This document shows, one piece after another, positions 33,969 to 41,866 of a DNA stretch of 58,400 bases. Within the stretch, counting starts at the first letter, position 1, and the number at the start of each line of letters is the position of its first letter. This DNA comes from Sedimentisphaerales bacterium (GTDB lineage: Bacteria; Planctomycetota; Phycisphaerae; Sedimentisphaerales; Anaerobacaceae). The notes under the pieces are model-generated. The model saw only the letters and a program-made list of their open reading frames with translations, searched no databases and was not told where the DNA came from. The DNA is taken from assembly GCA_016932095.1 (NCBI GenBank), contig JAFGDN010000047.1, positions 1 through 58,400 on the forward strand. Reading direction: 5' to 3'. A program made the position numbers and the translations under genes.

Positions 33969-34756
33969 TGAAACGGACGTTTTGGTTAATATCAGTTTTG
34001 CTTATTTACCCGGCTGTCTGCCTCGGCGAAACGACGCTGCCGATGCCCCGAAACTACGTAGAGGATTACGCCGGCGTCGTTGACCCGGCAGATGAGCAGT
34101 CGCTTAACGCCATATTGCAGGAGCTTGAGCAGAAAACCGGCGCCCAATACATCATCCTGACCGTTCAAAGCACAAGCGGCGTCCCGATTGAGCAGTTCGC
34201 CATCGACCTTGCCCAGGGCTGGCGGCTGGGTCAGAAAGGCAAAGATAACGGCCTGCTTTTTGTCTTTGCCGCACAGGACAGGCGATACCGTTTTGAGGTC
34301 GGCTACGGCCTCGAGGAATTTATCACCGACCAGTATTGCGGCCGCGTCGGCAGAAACATCCTCGTCCCTTATCTCAGGCAAAACCAGTACAGCGCCGGCA
34401 TTTATAAAGCAAATGTCGAAGTCGCCGCTAAAATCGCCGAGCACTATGGTGTAAATCTGACCGGACTGCCTCAACGAACACCGCTGCCGTCAGAAGATTT
34501 TTCAATATGGCCATGCTGTTCGTCTGTTTTGCCTCTGCTGATTCTTATAATTCTGCTGACTGGTATGAGAGGGCGAGGGATGGGTTTTCTGCTATGGCCG
34601 TTTATATTCGGGGCCTTCGGCGGGTTTGGCGGCCATAGGGGCGGGTTCGGCGGCAGCGGCTCGTTCGGAGGAGGCATTTTCGGCGGGGGAGGGGGCGGAT
34701 TCGGCGGCGGTATGGGCGGTGGTTTTGGCGGCGGCGGCGCAAGCGGCGGCTGGTAA
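33968..34756 (+). CDS. TPM-domain membrane protein (YgcG-like) with Gly-rich tail
   Basis: 262 residues. A signal peptide (FWLISVLLIYPAVCLG) precedes a TPM domain (about 22-165): NYVEDYAGVVDPADEQSL, DNGLLFVFAAQDRRYRFEVGYGLEEFITD and YSAGIYKANVEVAAKIAEHYG. TPM proteins are extracytoplasmic and some have weak phosphatase activity or help photosystem repair in plants; the bacterial role is unclear. A membrane helix (about 178-205) is followed by a glycine/phenylalanine-rich tail on the other side. A LemA gene follows, a frequent pairing. Confidence 0.9.
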   Translation: MKRTFWLISVLLIYPAVCLGETTLPMPRNYVEDYAGVVDPADEQSLNAILQELEQKTGAQYIILTVQSTSGVPIEQFAIDLAQGWRLGQKGKDNGLLFVFAAQDRRYRFEVGYGLEEFITDQYCGRVGRNILVPYLRQNQYSAGIYKANVEVAAKIAEHYGVNLTGLPQRTPLPSEDFSIWPCCSSVLPLLILIILLTGMRGRGMGFLLWPFIFGAFGGFGGHRGGFGGSGSFGGGIFGGGGGGFGGGMGGGFGGGGASGGW

Positions 34757-34811
34757 ACGAGGTAAAAGTTAAAATTTAAAAGTAAAAAGGTAAAACTTAA
34801 GGAGTGAAAAA

Positions 34812-35399
34812 ATGAGAGATGCCGGTAAAGTGTGGGTTGCAATTGTCGTTATTTTAATCGTCCTGGGTATCGCGGGGCTGATGTTTTTTAGCTGGTATAT
34901 AGCCGGCTACAACAAGGCGGTCGGTCTCCAGCAGCAGACGCAACAGACCTGGGCGGATATCGACGCGGCGCTGCAGCGCCGGCTGGACCTGATTCCAAAC
35001 CTGGTCAATACGGTCAAGGGTTACGCGACCCACGAGAAAGAGCTGTTCGAATCCATAGCCAAATCGCGGGAAAAGTATTTTGCCGCCGGAACGCCCGCCG
35101 GCAAAATCGAGGCCTCAAATGAGCTTTCAGGACTGCTTTCGCGACTGCTGGTTCTCACTGAGAATTACCCACAGCTTAGGGCAAGCGAAAATTTCCGCGA
35201 CCTCCAGGTTGCCCTGGAGGGCACCGAAAATCGCATAGCCGTGGCGAGGACCCGGTATAACGATGCCGCAAAACAGTTGAACACCTACGCAAAAGAGTTT
35301 TTCGGCTCGTTTTTCTGCCGGCGAGCAAATGTAACGCCCGTCGAATACTTCGAAGCGACGCCGCAGGCCAAAACCGAAGTCCCAAAAGTCGAGTTTTGA
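34812..35399 (+). CDS. LemA family protein
   Basis: 195 residues. One N-terminal membrane helix (about 7-30) is followed by YNKAVGLQQQTQQTWADIDAALQRRLDLIPNLVNTVKGYATHE, the diagnostic LemA core, then long helices through YNDAAKQLNTYAKEFFGSFFC. LemA proteins are membrane-anchored helical bundles of unknown mechanism that commonly travel with TPM genes. AAGGAG lies 9 bases before the ATG. The last of three adjacent genes starting with the nucleotidyltransferase-like gene. Confidence 0.95.
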   Translation: MRDAGKVWVAIVVILIVLGIAGLMFFSWYIAGYNKAVGLQQQTQQTWADIDAALQRRLDLIPNLVNTVKGYATHEKELFESIAKSREKYFAAGTPAGKIEASNELSGLLSRLLVLTENYPQLRASENFRDLQVALEGTENRIAVARTRYNDAAKQLNTYAKEFFGSFFCRRANVTPVEYFEATPQAKTEVPKVEF

Positions 35400-35612
35400 C
35401 CCTGAGGGGCTTGTCCGGCGTGGGGCGGCGAAGACGGAACGCAGCCGGCCGACCAAAAAATACCGCAAATTATGTAAAAAATTTTGTTGAAGAATACCTG
35501 TTTAAGGGTTATTTTTTAGGCGTTGCGTAAAGAGCGTTTTTTTAACAATCCTCGGGAGAACGCTTCTGGAAAACAACGAGGAATCTGGCGGTTTGGTTTC
35601 AAGGAGAATCAC

Positions 35613-35816
35613 GTGGCTACAGGCAAGGTAAAATGGTTTAACGAGAAAAAGGGATTTGGTTTTATCGTCCCGGACGATGGCTCCACCGATGTATTTGTCC
35701 ATCACTCGAAGATTGTCGCAGAGGGCTTTAGAACCCTCTCAGAAGGACAGGCGGTCGAGTACGACCTCGGAGAGGGCAAGAAAGGCCCGGAAGCGACAAA
35801 CGTCAAACCTGTCTAA
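35613..35816 (+). CDS. Cold-shock domain protein
   Basis: 67 residues starting at a GTG with AAGGAG eight bases upstream; a longer frame from 35523 would run through the leader. The single CSD has RNP1 KGFGFI (about 14-19) and RNP2 VFVHH (about 27-31), so it should bind single-stranded RNA/DNA as an RNA chaperone. Length is that of CspA. The AT-rich region upstream leaves room for a long 5' untranslated leader, as for cspA. Two hairpins follow the stop. Confidence 0.96.
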   Translation: MATGKVKWFNEKKGFGFIVPDDGSTDVFVHHSKIVAEGFRTLSEGQAVEYDLGEGKKGPEATNVKPV

Positions 35817-35838
35817 CTTTTTTTATAAGTGGACGACT

Positions 35839-35913
35839 CCCCGCGTCTTGTTATCACAAGACAGGGGCGGGGACAAGAACCCCACGGTTCCGCTCAAAGG
35901 CGGGACCTTTTTT
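35839..35913 (+). terminator. Two hairpins after the cold-shock gene, the second a rho-independent terminator
   Basis: First hairpin: GTCTTGT-TATC-ACAAGAC with flanking CCCCGC/GCGGGG (35839-35872). Second: GGTTCCGC-TCAAAG-GCGGGACC followed by TTTTTT (35886-35913), an 8-bp stem with one G-T pair. The second fits a classic terminator. Confidence 0.85.
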
Positions 35914-35920
35914 ATGCGCA

Positions 35921-36229
35921 TCAGGCAATTAACGCAAAGGCGTCTGTGACCGGCATATCTTCCTTTATACCAAGTAATTTGGCCTTTTCGTTTACCTTTG
36001 AGATTTTGCGGTTCGGGAATCGTTCCAGCGTGCCGATTGGGTTGTCAGGCGAGCTCTCGACTAATGCGGTGGCGACGCCGTAACGCTGGCAGGCGTCGAC
36101 ATCGATTGCCGGGCAGGCCAAAAAACCCTTCGTGCCGGTAACAATCAGAATACTGAAGCCGGGCCATTTCGTCTGGATGCCTTCGACCCTGCCTTTGGTC
36201 GTTTCCCAGGTTTTGTTAATAACTTCCAT
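35921..36229 (-). CDS. DUF1805 (YunC-like) protein
   Basis: 102 residues. FSILIVTGTKGFLACPAIDVDACQRYGVATALV followed by the C-terminal KAKLLGIKEDMPVTDAFALIA matches the DUF1805/YunC fold, a small protein of unknown function found in Bacillus and archaea. The start is 3 bases beyond the stop of the phosphohexomutase gene on the same strand, so the two are almost certainly co-transcribed. The assignment comes from the GTKGFL(A/M)C motif. Confidence 0.7.
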   Translation of the reverse strand: MEVINKTWETTKGRVEGIQTKWPGFSILIVTGTKGFLACPAIDVDACQRYGVATALVESSPDNPIGTLERFPNRKISKVNEKAKLLGIKEDMPVTDAFALIA

Positions 36230-36231
36230 AG

Positions 36232-37734
36232 TTACCGCCTCCGTTTTCCGGGGGTTCTTTTCTTCTTCTTTATCTTTTTTATCAGTGATTTCACTTTCGG
36301 TTTCGCCGGTTTTTTCTCTGGTGACGACGGCACTGCCTGTGGAGCCGGCGGTGTTTTTTCATGGCGAACAGGCAAGCCGAGCACCGACTGAATTTCCTTT
36401 AGTTTTTCTTCGAGCAGTTTCTCTGTTTTGGCCTCGACGGTCAGCCGCAATAACGGCTCTGTGTTGCTCGGCCTGCAGTTAAACCACCAGTCCTTGTAGC
36501 CCACGGTTACGCCGTCGAGTGAGTCACTCTGGCCGTCGCGGTATCTTCTGGCCAGCTCATCCATCTTGCCCGATTTATCCTCAATTTGAAAGTTTATCTC
36601 GCCGCTTGTGAAGTATTTTCGCAGCGGCTTGATGAGTGAGCTGACCGCGGAACTGCTTTGGCTGACGATATTGAGCATGTGAACGAAGGTAATCATGCCC
36701 GAATCAGCGTAGAAATTATCGCGGTAATAAAAATGCCCCGAAAGCTCGCCGCCGAAGATGGCGTGCGAATCCCGCAGCGCCTTTTTCATAAAGGCGTGGC
36801 CAACGCGTTCACGCCTCGGCGTTCCGCCGTTTTTGATAATCTCTTCGGCGACGACCCGGCTCGAACGCAGGTCAAAAACTATCGTTGACTTCGGCTGCTT
36901 TTTCAGAAAATAGCCGGCCATAAGCGCTGTAATCAGGTCGCAGCCGATGGTCCTGCCCGTTTCATCGACCATCATCAGCCGGTCGGCGTCGCCGTCGAAA
37001 CAAATGCCGAAATCACATTGCCTGCCGGTGACCGCGGCCTTGATTTCCCTGAGGTTTTCTTCAATCAACGGATTGGGGTCGTGCTTAAACGTGCCGTCGT
37101 ATGTGAAATTCAGCTCGACGATTTCCAGTCCCAGTCCCGAAAAAATCGCCGGCACCATTTTCCCTGCCATCCCGTTCGAGGCGTCGATGGCGATTTTGAG
37201 CTTTCGCAGTTTCGGCTGCAGAAATTTCAGCACGTGTTTTTTGTATTCGCTTGTCAGGTCGAGTTTTCGCACCGAGCCGGTGGACTTGCCTTTCGTATGC
37301 AATAGCGATACGGCTATATGTTTTATGTCCTTTAGCCCCGTATCTTCGCCGACCGGTTTTGCCCCGGGCCCCGAAACCTTAAAACCGTTGTACTTCGCCG
37401 GATTGTGCGACGCCGTTACCTGGATACCGCCGCAGGCGCCGAGGTGATTTATCGCAAAGTAAATAAAAGGCGTATCGTTCATACCGAGGTCGATAACATC
37501 GATACCCGCCGAGGTAATACCCTCGATAAGTGCTTTGGCGAGCGCCTCGCTGTGTGTCCGCATATCCCTGCTGACGCAGATTTTACGGCTGTTTACCTGC
37601 CCCCGCTCGAAGCCGTGAAGCAGCGCAGGCAAAAAACGCGCACAGGCAAAGCCGACCTTCCAGGCGTCTTCCTCGTTCAACTGGTCGGGATAAACGCCTC
37701 TTATATCGTATGCTTTGAAAATGTCGGCGTCCAT
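36232..37734 (-). CDS. Phosphomannomutase/phosphoglucomutase (alpha-D-phosphohexomutase)
   Basis: 500 residues; interconverts hexose 6- and 1-phosphates for polysaccharide precursors. All family loops are visible: AYDIRGVYPDQL, the phosphoserine loop TASHNPAKYNGFKV, the metal loop CFDGDADRLMMVDE, the sugar-specificity loop GELSGHFYYRD and the phosphate-binding loop RPSNTEPLLRL. The last 45 residues form an unusual Pro/Lys/Arg-rich tail (PEKKPAKPKVKSLIKKIKKK...) beyond the normal end of the enzyme. AAAGGAT precedes the ATG. Confidence 0.95.
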   Translation of the reverse strand: MDADIFKAYDIRGVYPDQLNEEDAWKVGFACARFLPALLHGFERGQVNSRKICVSRDMRTHSEALAKALIEGITSAGIDVIDLGMNDTPFIYFAINHLGACGGIQVTASHNPAKYNGFKVSGPGAKPVGEDTGLKDIKHIAVSLLHTKGKSTGSVRKLDLTSEYKKHVLKFLQPKLRKLKIAIDASNGMAGKMVPAIFSGLGLEIVELNFTYDGTFKHDPNPLIEENLREIKAAVTGRQCDFGICFDGDADRLMMVDETGRTIGCDLITALMAGYFLKKQPKSTIVFDLRSSRVVAEEIIKNGGTPRRERVGHAFMKKALRDSHAIFGGELSGHFYYRDNFYADSGMITFVHMLNIVSQSSSAVSSLIKPLRKYFTSGEINFQIEDKSGKMDELARRYRDGQSDSLDGVTVGYKDWWFNCRPSNTEPLLRLTVEAKTEKLLEEKLKEIQSVLGLPVRHEKTPPAPQAVPSSPEKKPAKPKVKSLIKKIKKKKRTPGKRRR

Positions 37735-37921
37735 AAACTATCCTTTCGAATCTTGTATCTCACGGATTTAATCAATCTCAAAAACGATACTATAAGAAAA
37801 TACTCGCCACTATGCAATAACCGGCGCTCCCGCTTTCATTCGAACCGGCTGCAATAAAACATAACGCCCAAACGTCTATGTTTACAAACGTATCCACGAG
37901 AATTTATGAAAGGAGCTTCAA

Positions 37922-38506
37922 ATGACTCGAAAAACGATTATCAGTATTACAGGGATTGTCCTGCTTGCAACAGCGGTCGTGTTTGCCGCGGAGAAAGCAA
38001 AGGAGAAAAAGGAAGCCGACAAGCCCGAACAACAGGCACAGGTCGGCGAAACGCAAAAACAGCGTGAAAACCTGCTCGACCAGCTCATTAACGCCTACAA
38101 GGCCGACGACAAAAAGGCAATGGGCGAAATTATCACAAAAATGGAACAGCGAAGAGACAAAATGCGCGAGGCCGCCAAACTACGCAGATGGCATCGCCGG
38201 GAACACCGCCGAATGGACCGCCAGGGTCGTGGCTGTGGTATGCGGGGCGGTTTCGCCCCTCGCTGCCGGGGATATTGTCCAATGGGGATGAATAATCGTC
38301 AGCGACCCCGCTTTGACGGAAGACCGATGCCCGGCGGGCGCGGATTCGGTCAAAGACAGGGATGGATACCGAGCCCGGCACAAGGCGATGTTGCGCCTCC
38401 GGCCGCTGATTTAGAACCTGACGACCACCAAACCGACGAAATATCTACCGAAGAGGACCTGCCCGACATCAGCGTGGCGGACCTGTTTTCCGAAACGGAC
38501 TGGTAA
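37922..38506 (+). CDS. Secreted Arg/Gly-rich protein of unknown function
   Basis: 194 residues. A signal peptide (IISITGIVLLATAVVFA) precedes a lysine/glutamate-rich coiled region, then a helix (ENLLDQLINAYKADDKKAMGEIITKMEQRRDKM), a basic stretch RRWHRREHRRMDRQGRG and a Gly/Arg/Pro-rich middle, and an acidic C-terminus. Three cysteines lie between about residues 104 and 118. It resembles stress-type periplasmic proteins only in composition; I do not recognise a family. AAGGAG is 8 bases before the ATG and a terminator follows. Confidence 0.6.
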   Translation: MTRKTIISITGIVLLATAVVFAAEKAKEKKEADKPEQQAQVGETQKQRENLLDQLINAYKADDKKAMGEIITKMEQRRDKMREAAKLRRWHRREHRRMDRQGRGCGMRGGFAPRCRGYCPMGMNNRQRPRFDGRPMPGGRGFGQRQGWIPSPAQGDVAPPAADLEPDDHQTDEISTEEDLPDISVADLFSETDW

Positions 38507-38542
38507 AACTCACTCCTCACGAAATCACCGATTAAGTTTAAA

Positions 38543-38586
38543 TCCCGGGTTTTATCCGACGCGGCGGGTAACCCGGGGTTTTTTAT
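38543..38586 (+). terminator. Rho-independent terminator
   Basis: CCCGGGTT ... AACCCGGG (38544-38551 with 38570-38577) with an 18-base loop, then GTTTTTT. Confidence 0.85.
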
Positions 38587-38596
38587 TAACTGGTAT

Positions 38597-38625
38597 TTGA
38601 CATTTGCGGTGACGCCGCTTATAAA
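38597..38625 (+). promoter_or_regulatory. Consensus promoter of the SPFH gene
   Basis: TTGACA (38597-38602), exactly 17 bases, TATAAA (38620-38625), 51 bases before the ATG. Among the strongest promoters in the window. Confidence 0.75.
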
Positions 38626-38676
38626 ATAGCCGGTATGGATACTTAAAAAACGGATTTTTATTTAGGAGGTAGAAAA

Positions 38677-39576
38677 ATGGAAACGATGCACGTAATTTAC
38701 TGGATTATAGGAATTCTGGTTGTTGTTATTTTCTTTTCAGGCATACACATCATAAGACCTACGCAGAGAGGCCTCATCGAACGGCTGGGAAAATACCGCA
38801 GGTTCGCAAATCCCGGTTTTCAGTGGATTATCCCCGTTATCGACAGAATGTATAAAGTCAATGTTACCGAGCAAATGGTTGACGCCGAGCCGCAGGAAAT
38901 CATCACCAACGATAATCTCAATGCCCGCGTCGATGCCCAGGTATATTTCAAGGTCAGACCCGACGAAGAAAGCGTTAAAAATTCCCAGTATAACGTCAAT
39001 CATTACCAGTGGCAGATAGTCAACCTCGCGAGAACCACGCTTAGAAACATCATCGGCACACTTACGTTGAAGTCTGCCAACAGCGAAAGAGGCAAAATCA
39101 ATGCCGACCTCCATAAAACGCTGTGCGAAGAGACAGCCCACTGGGGAATTGAGATAGTTCGCACGGAATTGAAGGAAATAGACCCGCCGAAGGACGTGCA
39201 GGAGACGATGAACAAAGTCGTCAAGGCCGAAAACGAGAAAATCGCCGCCGTTGATTTTGCAACTGCTACCGAGACGCAGGCCGACGGCCTCAAACGCGCC
39301 GAAATCAAAAAGGCCGAGGGTATCAAGCAGGCAAGAATCCTTCAGGCACAGGGTGAAGCTGAGGCGATTCGCTTAGTCAATGAGGCGGCGGAAAAATACT
39401 TCATCGGGAACGCCCAGATTTTGCGAAAGCTCGAAGCCGTTGAAAAATCCCTCGCCCATAACGCCAAAGTCGTAGTGCCCACTAATACAGAGCTTGTCAA
39501 CGTGATTGGTGAAATGGCAGGCGTTTTGCCCCTGAAAATGGAAGAAAAATCGCCCAGACCGCCCAGAATGGCTTAA
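38677..39576 (+). CDS. SPFH/Band 7 (stomatin/QmcA-like) membrane protein
   Basis: 299 residues. A short N-terminal membrane helix (about 6-24) is followed by the SPFH domain: RPTQRGLIERLGKYRRFANPGFQWIIPVIDR, VDAQVYFKVRPDEE and LRNIIGTLTL. The C-terminal coiled coil is Ala/Glu-rich (ETQADGLKRAEIKKAEGIKQARILQAQGEAEA). Such proteins form large membrane scaffolds, often with a partner NfeD or FtsH protein, none of which is adjacent here. AGGAGG precedes the ATG and its promoter is close to consensus. Confidence 0.95.
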   Translation: METMHVIYWIIGILVVVIFFSGIHIIRPTQRGLIERLGKYRRFANPGFQWIIPVIDRMYKVNVTEQMVDAEPQEIITNDNLNARVDAQVYFKVRPDEESVKNSQYNVNHYQWQIVNLARTTLRNIIGTLTLKSANSERGKINADLHKTLCEETAHWGIEIVRTELKEIDPPKDVQETMNKVVKAENEKIAAVDFATATETQADGLKRAEIKKAEGIKQARILQAQGEAEAIRLVNEAAEKYFIGNAQILRKLEAVEKSLAHNAKVVVPTNTELVNVIGEMAGVLPLKMEEKSPRPPRMA

Positions 39577-39631
39577 TACACTCCGGTTAATTCAATATCG
39601 CGTATGCCTCCCGAAAACAGGCGGGTTTTGC

Positions 39632-39659
39632 TTGATTTAAGGGCATAAACGGGTATAAT
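39632..39659 (+). promoter_or_regulatory. Promoter of the small lipoprotein gene
   Basis: TTGATT (39632-39637), 16-base spacer, TATAAT (39654-39659), 40 bases before the TTG start. Confidence 0.5.
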
Positions 39660-39698
39660 AAATCAGGCAAAAAGATAAATCTGTGCAGGGAACCGACC

Positions 39699-40100
39699 TT
39701 GAAATATACCGTGATTTTAATGGTAGTTTTAGTTGCAATAGTGGGCTGTAAAACGCCTGCTGAAAAGCCCTCTGTTCCCGCTTTTGATTCAGCCATAGAG
39801 AACCTAAGTTTCACCAGCGAGCAACTGAAGCTGCTAAGCCGGGAAAAGGATTTTTTCATAAAAACCCTCGAAGATTTCGAGCGCCAGCAGGCCGAATACG
39901 GCAGTATTATCAATTCCCACGAATTCCGCAGGCAAAAAGAGGATTTTGCATACTGGCACCGGGATATTGAACTGCGGGAAAGAGAACTCGCTATGCAGCA
40001 TGCAATCAACGTCTTCGCCGCTCACAATAGGGTCCTCAAACGAAAGTTCGCCGACCCTAATGCAATCTCACTGGCTAATCCGGTAATGGGAAAACCCTGA
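39699..40100 (+). CDS. Small lipoprotein of unknown function
   Basis: 133 residues from a TTG preceded by CAGGGA. The N-terminus KYTVILMVVLVAIVGC is a lipoprotein signal with an IVGC lipobox (Cys17). The mature part is helical and charged, with a long amphipathic stretch (SEQLKLLSREKDFFIKTLEDFERQQAEYG...IELRERELAMQHAINVF), consistent with a coiled coil. No family is recognised. It has its own promoter and precedes the tRNA region. Confidence 0.65.
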   Translation: MKYTVILMVVLVAIVGCKTPAEKPSVPAFDSAIENLSFTSEQLKLLSREKDFFIKTLEDFERQQAEYGSIINSHEFRRQKEDFAYWHRDIELRERELAMQHAINVFAAHNRVLKRKFADPNAISLANPVMGKP

Positions 40101-40133
40101 ATTGCCTTAGATGTGCAAGCAATATGGGCCGAC

Positions 40134-40204
40134 TGGAGACGAAGGGAATCGAACCCTCATTTCCGCGATGCGACCGCGGTGTGCTCCCGTTACACCACGT
40201 CCCC
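40134..40204 (-). tRNA. tRNA-Ala (anticodon CGC)
   Basis: On the minus strand a 71-base cloverleaf: acceptor GGGGACG/CGTCTCC containing the G3-U70 pair that marks alanine tRNAs, D-stem GTGT/GCAC region, anticodon stem CCGCG/CGCGG with loop GTCGCAT (anticodon CGC at 40170-40172), and T-arm GAGGG-TTCGATT-CCCTT. CCA is not encoded. Its 5' end lies 4 bases after the stop of the nitroreductase gene on the same strand. Confidence 0.92.
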
Positions 40205-40208
40205 GTAA

Positions 40209-40721
40209 TTAAAACTTCCACTTATCGTAACAAACAATGCTCCCTATCGGCTCCCGTGTTGTTTGTCTTTTGCCTTCTTCGGGATAGCCCAGGGCCATCA
40301 GCTCAATTATAGCAACATCTTTGGGTATTCCCAATACCTGTCTGACCTGCTGGGCGTCAAATGAGCCAATCCAGCAGGTCGCCAGTCCCAGTTCCGTTGC
40401 CATAAGAGCGATATGCTCCAGTGCGATAGCCACATCAATCGGCGCAATCGCCTGGCCGCATCGCATCGTCTCATTGCAGACGCTGCAGGCCGCTATCATT
40501 ACCCCCGCCCGTCCAAATGCGTGCGGATGGTTCGTGCAGTCGGCCGCCTGCTGCTTTATTTTCTTGTCTGTTACAACCACGAGCCGCCAATCCTGCAGGT
40601 TCTTTGCCGACGGCGCCTGCCTGGCCGCCTCTAAAATCTGATCCAGCTTTTCCTGCTTGACGGGCTTATCCAGATAAGCCCTGCACGAGTATCGTTTTTT
40701 AATCGTCTCAAACACACCCAT
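40209..40721 (-). CDS. Nitroreductase family protein (FMN-dependent)
   Basis: 170 residues from the ATG at 40721, chosen because GGGGAA lies upstream and the family begins there (MGVFETIKKRYSCRAYLDKPV). Other motifs: ILEAARQAPSAKNLQDWRLVVV, the mid-protein helix IALEHIALMATELGLATCWIGSF and the C-terminal MALGYPEEGKR. The fold binds FMN and reduces nitro-aromatics, quinones or flavins with NAD(P)H. The extra Cys residues in ACSVCNETMRCGQAIAP are unusual for the family. The tRNA-Ala follows on the same strand after four bases. Confidence 0.93.
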   Translation of the reverse strand: MGVFETIKKRYSCRAYLDKPVKQEKLDQILEAARQAPSAKNLQDWRLVVVTDKKIKQQAADCTNHPHAFGRAGVMIAACSVCNETMRCGQAIAPIDVAIALEHIALMATELGLATCWIGSFDAQQVRQVLGIPKDVAIIELMALGYPEEGKRQTTREPIGSIVCYDKWKF

Positions 40722-40778
40722 ATCAATTCCCCAAAATATTAAACTGCTCGGCACAATAAATATACGCTGTCGCGGATG

Positions 40779-40807
40779 TTGACGCAAGCGCCGATAATCA
40801 GTAGGCT
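40779..40807 (+). promoter_or_regulatory. Promoter of tRNA-Val
   Basis: TTGACG (40779-40784), 17-base spacer, TAGGCT (40802-40807), 12 bases before the tRNA 5' end. Confidence 0.5.
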
Positions 40808-40818
40808 GTTGATTTCAC

Positions 40819-40892
40819 GGGCGGTTAGCTCAGTTGGCTAGAGCACCTGCCTTACACGCAGGGGGTCACAGGTTCAAGTCCTGTACCGCCCA
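40819..40892 (+). tRNA. tRNA-Val (anticodon TAC)
   Basis: A 74-base cloverleaf: acceptor GGGCGGT/ACCGCCC, D-arm with TAGCTCAGTTGGCTAGAGCA, anticodon stem CCTGC/GCAGG with loop CTTACAC (anticodon TAC at 40853-40855), and T-arm ACAGG-TTCAAGT-CCTGT. CCA is not encoded. Confidence 0.97.
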
Positions 40893-40945
40893 GTCAGTGG
40901 AAATGTGGAAAACCGGTCATCATAAGCACCCAGCTTTATGTTGGG

Positions 40946-40968
40946 GGTTTAATCCCCGGGGATAAACC
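40946..40968. repeat. Inverted repeat beyond the pseudopilin operon
   Basis: GGTTTAATCCCC/GGGGATAAACC lies 8 bases past the last stop of the minus-strand operon. The stem is strong but no T-run follows on the minus strand, so it is not a classic terminator. Confidence 0.5.
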
Positions 40969-40975
40969 TGAGGGC

Positions 40976-41359
40976 TTACGGTCGAGTTTTGACGAAAAGT
41001 TTTTCCGAAGATTTAATTGTTTGCTCGCCTTTGCTGCAGGATGTTTTTATTTCAACCTGGGCGGCCTTCCTTTTTGCTGAAATTATCGTAACGTGCAAAG
41101 ATGCTCCCTTGATATTCATATCCGCCGTATCAAGCTCGACGCCGGCTGTAGTCCTGAGGGAATCGCCGTTTTGCCCCGACCAGTTCAAGCCGCTTTCAAC
41201 AAGGTTCTGTCGGCAGGCATCGAGATAGGCACGGTCGGCCTGAAATAACAATATCCTCGAATTAAAGGCAAGAATACTCATCCACAGGGCGACAGCCGAA
41301 AAAGCAAAGATAACCAGAATCATCACAAACCCGTTTTTTCTCAATTTCTGTTTTTTCAT
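40976..41359 (-). CDS. Pseudopilin-like membrane protein (GspK/PilX-like position)
   Basis: 127 residues. NGFVMILVIFAFSAVALWMSILAFNSRIL is an N-terminal hydrophobic helix after a basic start with a Gly-Phe junction, as in GspK/PilX-like minor pilins, though the +5 Glu is absent, as in GspK. The remainder is a small mixed domain too short for full GspK. Its start overlaps the GspJ-like stop (ATGA, 41356-41359), and it is the last gene of the secretion operon. The K assignment rests on position and N-terminus. Confidence 0.65.
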   Translation of the reverse strand: MKKQKLRKNGFVMILVIFAFSAVALWMSILAFNSRILLFQADRAYLDACRQNLVESGLNWSGQNGDSLRTTAGVELDTADMNIKGASLHVTIISAKRKAAQVEIKTSCSKGEQTIKSSEKLFVKTRP

Positions 41360-41865
41360 TGCGTCGGTCTCCCAGCAACGCCGGCAAAAAATACATAGCT
41401 GTTGGCCATCTTTCGTCTCGGTTTGCCGTTATCCCAATATTCGAGGCCGGTTACAAGCTCGACCGCGCCGGCTTTGTGTTTGGCGCTGCTGACCTGCATC
41501 TCGATTATCCCGTGCGGTAACGACCAGGTCGTATCATCGGGTATTGTCTCCCTATCTGCGTCCTTTTGCCTGCGGATAAGCCGACCATTTTTAAAGTTAT
41601 AACTAACTACGCCGTTGGCCAATTTAATAACAAGCGAAGATGGTTCATTTGAGTCGCCTGCCTCCTGCGAAAGGGCCAAGGCCTCGGCAACGTCCGAACG
41701 AATATTCTTCACGGCGTTAAGTAAAACGATGCTTTCGTTAACCAGCCAGCTGTCCCTCGGCAGCTCAAAAGCAATGACCTTGAAAAACCGGTCAAATATC
41801 GGCATAAGCATCACTAAAAGAGCTATGGTAACAATCATTTCAATAAGTGAATAACCCTTGCGCAT
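41356..41865 (-). CDS. Prepilin-type protein, GspJ-like
   Basis: 169 residues from the ATG at 41865, which lies one base after the stop of the previous gene; the longer frame would overlap that gene. MRKGYSLIEMIVTIALLVMLMP is a prepilin signal with cleavage after Gly4 and Glu at +5 (here Y-S-L-I-E). The downstream globular region (VNESIVLLNAVKNIRSDVAEALALS...YNFKNGRLIRR) fits GspJ minor pseudopilins. It would sit at the tip of the pseudopilus. Confidence 0.75.
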   Translation of the reverse strand: MRKGYSLIEMIVTIALLVMLMPIFDRFFKVIAFELPRDSWLVNESIVLLNAVKNIRSDVAEALALSQEAGDSNEPSSLVIKLANGVVSYNFKNGRLIRRQKDADRETIPDDTTWSLPHGIIEMQVSSAKHKAGAVELVTGLEYWDNGKPRRKMANSYVFFAGVAGRPTQ

Positions 41866-41866
41866 C

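Noticed and set aside
34471-34842. Proline-rich minus-strand frame
   Set aside because: It is the antisense reading of the glycine-rich tail of the TPM protein.
40946-40968. Calling the palindrome a rho-independent terminator
   Set aside because: The stem is good but no T-run follows on the minus strand where the operon ends.
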